This document shows positions 24,037 through 33,355 of a stretch of DNA of 64,000 nucleotides, in pieces (position 1 is the first letter of the stretch; each line of letters starts with the position of its first letter). The stretch spans positions 1-64,000 of the forward strand of contig DATAUE010000122.1 in the NCBI GenBank assembly GCA_036268425.1. Reading direction: 5' to 3'. Position numbers and translations under genes: made by a program. Source of the stretch: DATARH01 sp036268425. GTDB lineage: Bacteria > Pseudomonadota > Alphaproteobacteria > ATCC43930 > CGMCC-115725. Below the pieces are notes generated by a model that was not told the origin of the DNA, made no database searches, and saw only the letters and a program-made list of their open reading frames with translations.

Positions 24037-26775
24037 TCAACCCGGATGCGCAAGAAACTGCGCCGCCGCATCGACCGCATCGACCAGCGGCACCCGCAGA
24101 ATGGGAACGCCCGGCGGAAACGCCGCCAGGAGGCGCGACGGCAGCGCCCGGTCGAGGATCGCGAAAATGCCGCGATCATCGGCCCGTCGCACCAGCCTGC
24201 CATATGCCTGCCGTAGCCGCAGCCGGGCGATCCGGTCGTCGTATTGCGAGCCGCCGAACACCGGCTTGCGGGCGCGGTGCAGAATGTCGGGACGCGGCCA
24301 CGGCACCCGGTCGAACACGATCAGGCGCAGCGAACGTCCCGGCACATCGACGCCATCGCGCACCGCATCGGTGCCAAGCAGGCAGGAATCCTCCTCGGCG
24401 CGGAAAATATCGACCAGCGTCGCGGTCGACATCGCATCGATGTGCTGAGCCAGCAGCAACAGGCCCCTGGCTTCCAGCACCGGAGCGATGCGCTCATGCA
24501 CCGCCCGCAGGCGCGCGATCGCGGTGAACAGGCCGAGCGCACCGCCTTGCGCCGCCGCCATCAATGCCGCAAACCCGGCGGCGACCTGCCCCATATCGTC
24601 GCGCGGAATGTCGGTGACGATAAAGATGCGCGTCTGCGCCGCATAATCAAACGGCGACGCGATGCGAGCCGCGCGCGGGCTTTCCGGCAAATGCCGCAGC
24701 CCGGTCGCGGCCTCGGCGGCTTGCCATGCGATTTCGGCCTCCGGCTCGCCATCGGTCAGCGTCGCCGAGGTGACGACGACGCCGTGCGCCGGCTGCACCA
24801 CCGCCGCGGCGAACGGAATGCCGGGGTCGATCCAGTTGCGCTTGACCGCAACATCCATCTCGGCGCCATCGACACGATCGAGGCTCAGCCATTCGACGGT
24901 CTCGGGCCGCGGCGGTTCAGCCAGATCGCGCAACAGCGCGCTCCAAGCGCCAAGCTGCATATCGGCGCGGCGGTCGAGGCCGCGCATCGTCGCGTCGAGA
25001 CGCTGGCGCAAGCCGGGTTCAGGCGGGTTTTCCGCATCTTCGAGCTGCCGCCGCAGCGCGGCCGATAGACGGTGCAATGCCGCCACCAGCCGGTCGAGCC
25101 CGACGGCCAGCCTTCCCGCGGCTTCGACGAGACCGTCGATCGGCGGCCGCGCCTCGGCCTCAACGCCGTAACCGGCATCGCCGTTGGCGGCGCGCGCCAG
25201 CACCTGCCGCCGCACCAACGCGAGAAGGCTCTCGAACGCCGCCAGTCCGCGCTCTTCGGCGACCCGCTGGTGCCAGCCATCGGCCGGCAGCACGCGCGCG
25301 GCAACCAATGCCTCAATCAACGCCTGCCCGGCCTCATCATCGGCTTCGACGAGATCGCCGATGCGGCGCTGCAGCCCGCGGGCGCGCGAACGGCCGGTCT
25401 CGGCCCCAAGCAGCCAGCGGCGCAACTCGCGCCCTTCCTGGCCCGACAGCCGCACCGAAAACGCCGCATCGGCAGCTTCCAGCAGGTGATGGCCCTCGTC
25501 GAACACATAGCGCGTCGGCACGGTGGCGTCGTCGAGGCCCCCGAGCGCGGCCTGCGCCATGACCAGCGCGTGGTTGGCGACGACCAGCCGGGCATGGCGG
25601 GCCGATCGGATGTTCTTCTCGATAAAGCAGCGACGGAAATGCGGGCAGGCGGAATGAATGCACTCGCCGCGCCGGTCGGCCAGCGCGTTGAGCCGGCCGC
25701 GCCCAATCAACTCGGCAAGCCATCCCGGAAAATCGCCGGCCACCAGATCGCCGCCGCCGCTCGCCATGATCCATCGCGCGATCAGCGCCAGCGGGACCAG
25801 CGACTGTGCGCTGCGCGCTGCGGCATTGCGCGCCGCCTCCTCGTAGTTCAGCAGGCAAAGAAAATTCTCGCGGCCCTTGCGAATCACCACGCGGCGCCGC
25901 TTCTGCACCGGGTCGGGGTAGAGCCGGTCGAGTTCGCCGCCGATCTGGCTTTGCAGGTTTCGGGTATACGTCGAAATCCACACCGCGCCCTGGTTGCGCT
26001 CGGCCCACAAGCTTGCCGGCGCGATATAGCCGAGGGTCTTGCCGACTCCGGTCCCGGCTTCGGCGAGTACCGCCTGCGGCGCGTCAGGCCGCTCGCGCGG
26101 CGCAAATGCCGCAGCAACGGCGGCGGCGTAATCTTGCTGTTGCGGCCGCGCCTCAGCCGCGCTGCCCAGCAATGCCGCAAGGCGTCCGCGCGCATCCTCG
26201 CCCGATACCGGCGTATTTCCGGGCGGCGGCGGAGGCGCTCGTTCCTGCCATTCCGTCAGGTTCTGCCACACCCGCAGCCCAGCCGCACGCCGCGTTGCAC
26301 CCGGCTCCGCTGCGGGCAATGCCGCGACCACGGCGGGTCCCCACAGCCAGCCGGCTTGCGCCGCCGTCTCGGCGACGGCGCGCGTCTCGATATCGGACAC
26401 TGCCTGTAATTCCTGCAACAATGCCCGTGCTGCGGTTACCAGGGTGACGCAGGCCTCGGCCATCGTGCGCGGCGCTACCAGGCCGAGCGTCGCGGCGAGA
26501 CCGCTCGGCGTCGGCACGCAAAACCGCGCCGGCCGCACAAACGCAAAAAGCTCCAGCAAATCGAGCGCGGCGAACCCAGGCACGTCGAGCCGCCGCGCCA
26601 CCGCCCGGGCGTGACACACCAGCGGTGTCTCACCCTCCAGCCGCAACTGCGTCTCGGCCGGCGACAGCGCCTCGATCTCACCATCGGGCGACAGCCATAC
26701 GATCTCGCGGAACCCGGCCATCAACGCCGCCGCCCGCGGCACCTGCACCGATGCCAATGGGACAATCGCGTTCAC
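24037..26775 (-). CDS. DinG/XPD-like iron-sulfur ATP-dependent DNA helicase
   Basis: This superfamily 2 helicase of about 912 residues has an alphaproteobacterial N-terminal region (1-215) without recognisable nuclease residues. Motif I is EAGTGVGKTLGY (near 245), motif II VFDEGHHLLE (DEAH box), motif III VTSATLTDG, and motif VI AYGRLVRRADDRG. Four cysteines between motifs I and II (FLCLL and GECIHSACPHFRRC) fit the Fe-S cluster site of DinG and XPD. Such helicases unwind 5' to 3' and act in replication restart, R-loop removal and repair. The start is probably GTG at 26775; no clear ribosome-binding site is visible. Confidence 0.87.
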   Translation of the reverse strand: MNAIVPLASVQVPRAAALMAGFREIVWLSPDGEIEALSPAETQLRLEGETPLVCHARAVARRLDVPGFAALDLLELFAFVRPARFCVPTPSGLAATLGLVAPRTMAEACVTLVTAARALLQELQAVSDIETRAVAETAAQAGWLWGPAVVAALPAAEPGATRRAAGLRVWQNLTEWQERAPPPPPGNTPVSGEDARGRLAALLGSAAEARPQQQDYAAAVAAAFAPRERPDAPQAVLAEAGTGVGKTLGYIAPASLWAERNQGAVWISTYTRNLQSQIGGELDRLYPDPVQKRRRVVIRKGRENFLCLLNYEEAARNAAARSAQSLVPLALIARWIMASGGGDLVAGDFPGWLAELIGRGRLNALADRRGECIHSACPHFRRCFIEKNIRSARHARLVVANHALVMAQAALGGLDDATVPTRYVFDEGHHLLEAADAAFSVRLSGQEGRELRRWLLGAETGRSRARGLQRRIGDLVEADDEAGQALIEALVAARVLPADGWHQRVAEERGLAAFESLLALVRRQVLARAANGDAGYGVEAEARPPIDGLVEAAGRLAVGLDRLVAALHRLSAALRRQLEDAENPPEPGLRQRLDATMRGLDRRADMQLGAWSALLRDLAEPPRPETVEWLSLDRVDGAEMDVAVKRNWIDPGIPFAAAVVQPAHGVVVTSATLTDGEPEAEIAWQAAEAATGLRHLPESPRAARIASPFDYAAQTRIFIVTDIPRDDMGQVAAGFAALMAAAQGGALGLFTAIARLRAVHERIAPVLEARGLLLLAQHIDAMSTATLVDIFRAEEDSCLLGTDAVRDGVDVPGRSLRLIVFDRVPWPRPDILHRARKPVFGGSQYDDRIARLRLRQAYGRLVRRADDRGIFAILDRALPSRLLAAFPPGVPILRVPLVDAVDAAAQFLAHPG

Positions 26776-26835
26776 CGGCAACGCCGCGGTTCGACGCGCC
26801 TTCGTTTACAGCGCGGCTTCGGGTATCGTGGGGCC

Positions 26836-27180
26836 ATGCCCGATATGATCTACCACATGTGCCCGGCCGCGACATGGGCCGAGGCCGTCGCCGCCGGCCG
26901 CTACACCGGCACCGAGGATGACCGCCGCGACGGTTTTATCCATTTTTCGACCGCGGCGCAGATCGCCGAAAGCGCCCGCCGGCACCGCGCTGGACAGCGC
27001 GGCCTCCTGCTGATCGCGGTCGCCGCCGAGCAGCTTGGCGACCGCCTGCGCTGGGAGACGTCGCGCGGCGGCGACCTGTTCCCACATGTCTACGGTGCCC
27101 TGGACCCGGCCGAAACCGTCAGCGCCGAGCCGTTGCCGCTCGGTGCTGACGGCGAGCATATTTTCCCCCCGCTGCGCTGA
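26836..27180 (+). CDS. DUF952 domain protein
   Basis: This 114-residue cytoplasmic protein fills the length of the DUF952 family. It begins MPDMIYHMC, with the family blocks WAEAVAAGRYTG, DGFIHFSTAAQ and FPHVYGALD. The family is structurally related to ADP-ribosyl-transferring folds, but no activity is established. The ATG at 26836 is used rather than an upstream frame overlapping the divergent helicase gene. It ends 16 bases before a convergent gene. Confidence 0.85.
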   Translation: MPDMIYHMCPAATWAEAVAAGRYTGTEDDRRDGFIHFSTAAQIAESARRHRAGQRGLLLIAVAAEQLGDRLRWETSRGGDLFPHVYGALDPAETVSAEPLPLGADGEHIFPPLR

Positions 27181-27196
27181 CCGGCGCGCAATCAGT

Positions 27197-27748
27197 TTAT
27201 TCCGGGAACGGCAGCGGCGCGCCCTCCGGCAGCGCGACCTGGAACACATTGAGCGTATTGCCGATCAGCGTGTAGTAGCCGATCAGACTGATGATCTCGA
27301 CCACGCCCTTTTCACCGAACGCGGCGATTCCTTCTTCGAAGCTTGCGTCGGACAGGCGTTGGGTACGGAAAATCTCGCTGCACAGCTTGTAGACCAGCGC
27401 TTCGTCCTCTGCGGCGAACGAGGGCGTACCGCCGGTACGGATTGCCTCGATTGCCGCCTTCGGAACGCCGGCCTTCTCGGCCAGCGAGGCATGCGCGTAC
27501 CACTCGTACTGTGCCCGCCAGAACCGCGCTGTGGTGATGATCGCCAGTTCCGACAGCCGGTCCGGCAGCGATGTGCCCCACCGCAGATGCTCACCGAGCG
27601 GCGCGGCAAATTCGCAGATGCCCGGCGCCCGGATCAACAGTTGAAAAGGGCCGCCGAAATTGCCGCGGCGGCCACTGACGATCTGGTCGTGGACGCGTTT
27701 CTGGGCCGAATCCATATCGGCGACGGTTAGGCTGCGATAGCGGTTCAT
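27197..27748 (-). CDS. Carboxymuconolactone decarboxylase family protein
   Basis: This 183-residue all-helical protein belongs to the AhpD/CMD superfamily. The core includes ELAIITTARFWRAQYEWYAH (about 73-92), the version with Glu/His and without the redox CxxC of AhpD, so it is not expected to be a peroxidase. GGAGGAGA precedes the ATG at 27748, giving MNRYRSL. Members without CxxC include the protocatechuate-pathway decarboxylase and many of unknown function. No aromatic-degradation genes are next to it. Confidence 0.85.
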   Translation of the reverse strand: MNRYRSLTVADMDSAQKRVHDQIVSGRRGNFGGPFQLLIRAPGICEFAAPLGEHLRWGTSLPDRLSELAIITTARFWRAQYEWYAHASLAEKAGVPKAAIEAIRTGGTPSFAAEDEALVYKLCSEIFRTQRLSDASFEEGIAAFGEKGVVEIISLIGYYTLIGNTLNVFQVALPEGAPLPFPE

Positions 27749-27896
27749 GGCTGTTCTCCTCCAGATGTGGCGCGATCCTAGCCGAGCCGCAGCATGGCCG
27801 CCACGTCGCGCGACGCATCGGCCGGGCGGCGTGAAATTGATCGGGATGCGGATGCGCAATCCGGCGTTAGCCGTATAGCTCGGGAAAGGAGTCTCG

Positions 27897-28373
27897 ATGT
27901 CTGAAGCTTCGTGGCGGTATCTGAGATCGGGAATCACCGCTGCCGCGCTGCTCATGTGCGCCGGCTGCAATGCTCCCGCGCCGGCGCAGGTCGCGAATGT
28001 GCCGCCGATTCCCTCGGGCGATGCGCGGTTCTGGTTCTATCGGGAGTTTTTTCCTGACGACACCAAGGACATGCCGCCTATTTCGATCAACAATACGCCG
28101 ATCGGCTACGCCCTTGCCGGCACCAGTTTTTATCGCGACATGCCGGCTGGAACTTACCACCTGTCGGTTGAGAGCATCGGGACCGACCTCAATCAGTCGC
28201 AAGATGCCGCGGTCGGGCCGGGACAGCAGGTCTACGTCAAGATTGCGTCCCAACCCAACTGGGAGGCGGGCAATCGCGGCGCATATCGGCGCGGCACCTA
28301 TTATGTGATGCTGATATCGCCGCACCTGGCGTCGCTCGAAATACCGCTGACCCGCTACACCGGCGGCAGCTGA
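27897..28373 (+). CDS. Putative lipoprotein, DUF2846-like
   Basis: This 158-residue exported protein has a hydrophobic N-terminus ending in LLMCAGC; Cys24 is the likely lipidated residue, although position -3 is Cys instead of the usual Leu. The mature part (FWFYREFF, PISINNTPIGYALAGTSFYRD, GTYHLSVES, QQVYVKI) matches the beta-sandwich DUF2846 family found in envelope lipoproteins. A good ribosome-binding site (GGGAAAGGAG) precedes the ATG. The function is unknown. It lies 106 bases before the Deg protease gene in the same direction. Confidence 0.75.
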   Translation: MSEASWRYLRSGITAAALLMCAGCNAPAPAQVANVPPIPSGDARFWFYREFFPDDTKDMPPISINNTPIGYALAGTSFYRDMPAGTYHLSVESIGTDLNQSQDAAVGPGQQVYVKIASQPNWEAGNRGAYRRGTYYVMLISPHLASLEIPLTRYTGGS

Positions 28374-28479
28374 TTCCGGGGGCTGCGGATGTTACGCCGA
28401 ATTAATCCCCTTGAAAGCGGCCTGTCACCTTGTCCTCCCCATGTTAAGGGCGAGTTTTTTGCCTTGCAGGAGATCGTCG

Positions 28480-30111
28480 ATGATCAAACTTCCTTTGGGT
28501 TCGGCCACGCCGCCCCGTTTTAATCTGCCACCCTGGTTTACCAAAACGCGTGCCGCTGCGGTTGTCAGCGTCGGCCTCGGCGCGACCCTTGCATTGTCGC
28601 CGCTGGGTTGGGCGCAGAGCACGCCTCCCAGTCCCTCCGGGCCGGCATCGTCGCCGGTGACGTCGCAAATGCCGGCGTTGCCGCAGCAGAGCTTTGCCCC
28701 GTTGGTAAAGCGGGTGCTGCCGGCGGTCGTCAATATTTCGGTCACCGAAAAGAATTCCGTCGAAAGCATGTCGGACCAGATGCCCGACTCGCTTCGAAAT
28801 GCGCCGTTCCAGGATTTTCTGCGCCGTTTTTTCGATCAGCACGGCAACAATGGGCAAATGATGCCCGACAATCCGGGTGACGACGACAACAGCGACAATA
28901 ACGGCGGCAACGATAGCGGTACCAAGCGCATCGCGCTCGGCTCCGGCTTTATCATCGACCCCGCCGGCTTTATCGTGACGAACAACCATGTCGTCGGCGA
29001 GGCCGCCAAGGTCGAGGTCATTCTTCAGGACAACAGCAAATACACCGCCCGCATCGTCGGCCGCGACCCGCGCACCGACCTTGCCGTACTGAAAATCAAG
29101 GCCGACAAGCCATTGCCTTATGTACCGTTCGGTAACAGCAGCGCGGCCCAGGTCGGCGACTGGGTGGTGGCTGTCGGCAACCCGTTCGGTCTTGGCGGCA
29201 GCGTCACCACCGGGATCATCTCGGCGCGCGGCCGTGACATCCATACCGGACAGTTCGACGATTTTCTGCAGATCGACGCGCCGATCAATCGCGGCAATTC
29301 CGGCGGTCCGACCTTTGACCTGAGCGGCGAGGTCATTGGCATCAATACCGCGATCTACTCGCCGAATGGCGGCAGCGTCGGCATCGGCTTTGCGGTCCCC
29401 TCCAACGTCGCGAAATCCGTCGTCGCGCAGCTGGAAGAGCACGGCAAGGTCAGCCGCGGCTGGCTTGGCGTGCAGATCCAGGAAATCACGCCGGCCATCG
29501 CCGCTAGCCTCAACCTGCAAGGCGAGCACGGCGCTCTGGTCGCTGCCGTGACGCCGGGCAGCCCCGGCGCCAAAGCCGGTCTGAAGCAAGGCGATGTGAT
29601 CATGTCGTTCAACGGCAGCGAGGTGGACAAACTACGGGATTTGCCGCGCCTGGTTTCGGCGGCGCAGCCGGATTCTGCTGCGTCCATCGGGGTCTGGCGA
29701 AACGGCGCGTCAACCGATCTGAAGGTGACGCTTGGCGAGGCACCCGAAAATATGCGCGTCGCTTCCGCCAGCAGTGAGCCGAAAGCGGAACGAGCTGATG
29801 CGCTTGGGATGCGTTTTACCGCGCTGACCAGCGATCTGCGGCGCGAATTGCGGGTGCCGCGCGACGTACAGCACGGCGTCGTCATCAGCGGTGTCGAAAG
29901 CGGCAGCCCGGCTGCTACGCTCGGACTGGCGCGCGGCGACGTTCTGATGTCGATCGACCAACAGCCCGTGGAAAACCCGGACGAGGCCGCTCAGAAGCTC
30001 AAAGACATCGCGAAATCGCCGCGGAAAAGCGCCCTGCTGCTCCTAAACCGGCATGGCGTCACGCAATATGTCGGGATCAACCTGAGCAAGGACAGCAAAG
30101 ACGAGGGCTAA
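28480..30111 (+). CDS. Do/DegP-type periplasmic serine protease with two PDZ domains (MucD-like)
   Basis: This 543-residue protease/chaperone has an N-terminal signal anchor (about 22-46, ending LGWAQ). The triad is complete: His in TNNHVVGEA, Asp in RTDLAVLKI, Ser in NRGNSGGPTFD. Two PDZ domains follow (about 320-410 and 445-535), as in DegP, DegQ and MucD. The loop before the catalytic core is unusually rich in Asp, Asn and Gly (DNPGDDDNSDNNGGND). The ATG at 28480 has AGGAG upstream. It is the second Deg protease here; the other (18983) has one PDZ domain. A strong terminator-like hairpin follows. Confidence 0.9.
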   Translation: MIKLPLGSATPPRFNLPPWFTKTRAAAVVSVGLGATLALSPLGWAQSTPPSPSGPASSPVTSQMPALPQQSFAPLVKRVLPAVVNISVTEKNSVESMSDQMPDSLRNAPFQDFLRRFFDQHGNNGQMMPDNPGDDDNSDNNGGNDSGTKRIALGSGFIIDPAGFIVTNNHVVGEAAKVEVILQDNSKYTARIVGRDPRTDLAVLKIKADKPLPYVPFGNSSAAQVGDWVVAVGNPFGLGGSVTTGIISARGRDIHTGQFDDFLQIDAPINRGNSGGPTFDLSGEVIGINTAIYSPNGGSVGIGFAVPSNVAKSVVAQLEEHGKVSRGWLGVQIQEITPAIAASLNLQGEHGALVAAVTPGSPGAKAGLKQGDVIMSFNGSEVDKLRDLPRLVSAAQPDSAASIGVWRNGASTDLKVTLGEAPENMRVASASSEPKAERADALGMRFTALTSDLRRELRVPRDVQHGVVISGVESGSPAATLGLARGDVLMSIDQQPVENPDEAAQKLKDIAKSPRKSALLLLNRHGVTQYVGINLSKDSKDEG

Positions 30112-30132
30112 CCCGAGCCTCCCAGCAAGCCG

Positions 30133-30157
30133 AAAGGGCGCCCCAGCGGCGCCCTTT
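30133..30157 (+). terminator. Intrinsic terminator after the two-PDZ protease gene
   Basis: A perfect 10-bp stem, AAAGGGCGCC (30133-30142) and GGCGCCCTTT (30148-30157), closes a 5-base loop 22 bases after the stop codon and is followed by CATTTAATC. Because the arms start with AAA and end with TTT it could work on both strands, also ending transcripts of the convergent gene. Confidence 0.85.
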
Positions 30158-30228
30158 CATTTAATCGGATGACACCGGCCGAGTGGTCTGCGAGCTGAAT
30201 TGACCTGATGCCGGCAGGGCGCGATTGA

Positions 30229-31446
30229 TCAGCGGTACCGCCACGCCGGTTCGCTGCGCGCCGTATTTTCGCGCGAAGAAAGAGGCAACCGTGCTTCGAG
30301 CCGCTCCAGCTCAATGCGGGTACGTGCTCCGGCACGCAACAGCCGGTCAGTCGCCTCACGCAATCCCAAGCGGGTTTCCTGGGTGTCTTCTGCCAGAGCA
30401 ACATCAAACGCCGCAAGAAACGCGGCGATGTCGCCATCAACGCGGGCACGCAACTCCCTGTCGATAAAATTGCCATTGCCGTCTTTGCGCGGCTCACCCG
30501 CAGCGCGCTGCGGCGCATCGGGATAAGGAGCCCGGCGCGATTCGGTGAACCCATCCTTGCCGCCGTCGCGGTCGCTGTCCCGGTACTCGGTAGCAATCGA
30601 CGGCGACGAATAGCCGTTATTCGCCGAATGCGATCGTTCCGCGCTCTGCGCGCTTGCCGCCGAAGAACCGCTGTCCGTGTTGCCCCCGTTGGGGCCATTG
30701 CCGTGCAAGCCGTTGGTATGCGCACCGATTTCCTGGTTTCCGCCCGTGCCGCCATTACCCAGGGATAAATGCAGCGTGCGGCGCTTATCGGCATTTACCG
30801 GCACGCCATGATTTTGTCCGGCGGAGGGATGTCCAGGCGGCGCCACATAATTCTGCGGGGCGGCACGGACGAGCGTCGTTGCAGCGCCATGTGCGGCGTT
30901 GTGTGGATTTTCCTGGTGCCCACCGCTATTGCGGGACCAGCCGCCGGCCTCTGCAGCCGTCCGCTCTTCCGCACGGACCGCGGCCAGTGGAGTAGCCGCC
31001 AAATGCGCACTATCGGGCAGCGTTTCGCTTGACACCTCGGCATCAGTGGCTGACCCGTCCGTTGCGGCGTTGGCCCCTACGGCGCTATTTGCCTCATAGT
31101 TCGGCATCCCCTGCGAAATGGTTTCCAAGGTCGGCGACGCAACTGGAATAGATGTGGCGACTGGCTCTGCAAGCGGCTGCTCGGCAGCATTGTCCGGAAC
31201 CTCGGCTGCATTGTTAATCCAGTGCGGCTCCGTACCGACCGACGGTTGCGGGCTGATCGGTAGTTGCGGCGTCGTCTTGCCGGCGGGCTGGCGTGCGCGG
31301 CTGCGACTGACAACGTAACTGATGGCGGGCGGAGAACATAGATAAGTTCGTGCAATACTTGCCAGCGTTTCCCCCGCTTCATACCGCGCCATAATTGACG
31401 GCCAATCGGATTGGGGGATTTTCCCTCTTTTACTCGTCTTTTCCAT
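30229..31446 (-). CDS. Uncharacterised HTH protein with long low-complexity middle
   Basis: This 405-residue protein is not recognised as a characterised family. Residues about 12-50 form a helix-turn-helix (SDWPSIMARYEAGETLASIA then SPPAISYVVSRSRAR) of the resolvase/MerR-like kind that reads DNA. Residues about 55-320 are Ala, Ser, Asn, Gly and Pro rich, without predicted fold. The C-terminal 80 residues are helical and charged (RVDGDIAAFLAAFDVAL, ATDRLLRAGARTRIELERLE) and may oligomerise. Base composition and codon use look less GC-biased than neighbours. It stands alone between a terminator and a 298-base gap. It may be a nucleoid or global regulator, which is speculation. Confidence 0.7.
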   Translation of the reverse strand: MEKTSKRGKIPQSDWPSIMARYEAGETLASIARTYLCSPPAISYVVSRSRARQPAGKTTPQLPISPQPSVGTEPHWINNAAEVPDNAAEQPLAEPVATSIPVASPTLETISQGMPNYEANSAVGANAATDGSATDAEVSSETLPDSAHLAATPLAAVRAEERTAAEAGGWSRNSGGHQENPHNAAHGAATTLVRAAPQNYVAPPGHPSAGQNHGVPVNADKRRTLHLSLGNGGTGGNQEIGAHTNGLHGNGPNGGNTDSGSSAASAQSAERSHSANNGYSSPSIATEYRDSDRDGGKDGFTESRRAPYPDAPQRAAGEPRKDGNGNFIDRELRARVDGDIAAFLAAFDVALAEDTQETRLGLREATDRLLRAGARTRIELERLEARLPLSSRENTARSEPAWRYR

Positions 31447-31744
31447 TTACCAAAGACCCTGAAGCTAGAATGTGCTTTTGATCCCGCAATTCTGATCGTC
31501 GGTCGGGCAATGACGTGAATCTATTCAGCGCGTCGCTGAGCCTGAAGTGTCCGAATTGCAGAAATCGATGATCAGGATTGCTATACAGGCCGGCATCCGC
31601 CGCTACCCAAAACAGAGACAACGTCGCCTGTCCCCGCCTTCCTCGTCAGGAGAATAAGCATAAAATAAGTCCACCGAAAAGCAATTTTCTACTGGTGTCG
31701 AAATTGCTGTCTGACGCTCTATTTTGCTGCCGCAACACTCTGCC
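31447..31744. other. AT-richer intergenic region upstream of the HTH gene
   Basis: No gene was recognised in these 298 bases. They are clearly less GC-rich than the surroundings (runs such as AAAATAAGTCC and CAATTTTCTA) and probably contain the promoter of the HTH gene on the minus strand and the 3' end of the oxidase transcript. No confident promoter boxes were assigned. Confidence 0.4.
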
Positions 31745-33142
31745 TCATAGCCGAAGGATTTTTCCCGGATTCATAATGTCGAGCGGGTCGAGTGCCCTTT
31801 TGATGCTGCGCATAACAGAAACGGCATCGCCATGTTCGGCAACGAGAAAATCCATCTTGCCAAAACCAATACCGTGTTCGCCGGTGCAGGTGCCTTCCAT
31901 TTCCAAGGCACGGGCAACCATTCGATCATTCAGACGACTCGCCTCGGCAATTTCTTCCGCCGACTCCGGATCGATCATGAATATCAGGTGGAAATTACCG
32001 TCCCCGACATGCCCGGCCAGCGCCGACGGAATCGCCGATTGCGCAAGATCACGCTTCGTCTCGGCAATACAATCTGCGAGTCGGGAAATAGGGACGCAGA
32101 CATCGGTTGGCCAGCCCTTTGATCCCGGCCGCAGCGCAAGCGCGGCATAATAGGCATCGTGCCGCGCCTGCCACAATTTGGTGCGCTCCTCGGCGCTGGT
32201 CGCCCAGCGGAAATCGTCGCCGCCCTGTTCTGCAGCAATCGCGTTGACGGTCTCGACCTGCTCGGCGACGCCGGCCGGCGTGCCGTGAAATTCGAAAAAC
32301 AAGGTGGGTGCAATGCGATGGTCAAGTTTTGAATACTTGTTGATCGCGTCCATCTGCGCTTCGTCGAGCAACTCGATCCGCGCGACCGGCACGCCGCTCT
32401 GGATCGTCGTGATCACGGTGTCGACCGCCGCCGCGATCGAGGGAAACGCGCAGACCGCCGCCGAAATCGATTCGGGAATGCCATAAAGCCGCACCGTCAC
32501 CTCGGTAATGACGCCGAGCGTCCCTTCCGACCCGACAAACAGCCGCGTCAGATCATAGCCGGCAGCAGATTTGCGAGCGCGGCTGGAGGTGCGAATCACC
32601 CGCCCATCCGCCAGCACGACTGTCAGCGCCAGCACATTTTCGCGCATCGTGCCGTAGCGCACCGCGTTGGTGCCCGAGGCGCGCGTTGCCGCCATCCCGC
32701 CGAGCGAGGCGTCAGCGCCGGGATCGATTGGAAAGAACAGCCCGGTGTCGCGCAAGTATTCATTAAGCTGCTTGCGCGTCACCCCGGCTTCGACAGTTGC
32801 GTCAAGATCTTCGGCATTGACGCGCAGCACCTGGTTCATCTGCGACAGGTCGATGCACACGCCGCCGCGCAATGCCGCAACATGCCCTTCCAGCGAGGTG
32901 CCGGTACCAAAAGCGACGATCGGTGTCTTGTATTCGGCGCACAAGCTGACGACAGCGGCGACCTCATCGGTGCTTTGCACAAAGGCAACCGCGTCCGGCG
33001 CATGCGCGGCATGGTAGGATTCGTCCCGACCATGTTGTTCGCACACCGCCGCCGAGGTCGACACCCGGTCGCCGAGACGCTGGCGCAATGAAGCCAGCAA
33101 CGCCGGAACGAGAGCCACGCGTTCTTGAGCCGTTGCGATCAT
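31745..33142 (-). CDS. FAD-binding oxidase of the GlcD/D-lactate dehydrogenase type
   Basis: This 465-residue flavoprotein of the VAO/PCMH family oxidises D-2-hydroxy acids such as D-lactate or glycolate. The FAD-binding half shows FGTGTSLEGHVAAL, PIDPGADASLGGMAATRASG and VGSEGTLGVITEVT. The C-terminal half has GHVGDGNFHLIF, with histidines that bind the metal and substrate, and CTGEHGIGFGKMDFL. The ATG at 33142 (MIATAQERVAL) is used; a TTG ten codons upstream is less likely. It is divergent from the indolepyruvate oxidoreductase gene. Family resemblance fits D-lactate dehydrogenase (cytochrome) best, but the exact acid is uncertain. Confidence 0.88.
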   Translation of the reverse strand: MIATAQERVALVPALLASLRQRLGDRVSTSAAVCEQHGRDESYHAAHAPDAVAFVQSTDEVAAVVSLCAEYKTPIVAFGTGTSLEGHVAALRGGVCIDLSQMNQVLRVNAEDLDATVEAGVTRKQLNEYLRDTGLFFPIDPGADASLGGMAATRASGTNAVRYGTMRENVLALTVVLADGRVIRTSSRARKSAAGYDLTRLFVGSEGTLGVITEVTVRLYGIPESISAAVCAFPSIAAAVDTVITTIQSGVPVARIELLDEAQMDAINKYSKLDHRIAPTLFFEFHGTPAGVAEQVETVNAIAAEQGGDDFRWATSAEERTKLWQARHDAYYAALALRPGSKGWPTDVCVPISRLADCIAETKRDLAQSAIPSALAGHVGDGNFHLIFMIDPESAEEIAEASRLNDRMVARALEMEGTCTGEHGIGFGKMDFLVAEHGDAVSVMRSIKRALDPLDIMNPGKILRL

Positions 33143-33355
33143 AAAAAGCCGTAAAGACAAAGAAAGAGACAACGAGCATTACTCTGCTCCAATCGCCCGC
33201 GCAATGTTAACAACACAAAGAATACAGGCGCATGGCACGGTTGCAGCAATCGCTGTGCTAATCCGGAATCATCGGCGCGACGGCTGTCATTGAGCCGACC
33301 GCTCGCAGCGGCTAGTTTGTCGCGAGAGGCGCATGAAAGCTGGCAGGAGTCTGCG

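Noticed and set aside
28410..28445. Possible RpoH promoter CTTGAAA ... CCCCATGT before the two-PDZ protease
   Set aside because: The spacer between the two boxes is 20 bases, too long for a heat-shock promoter.
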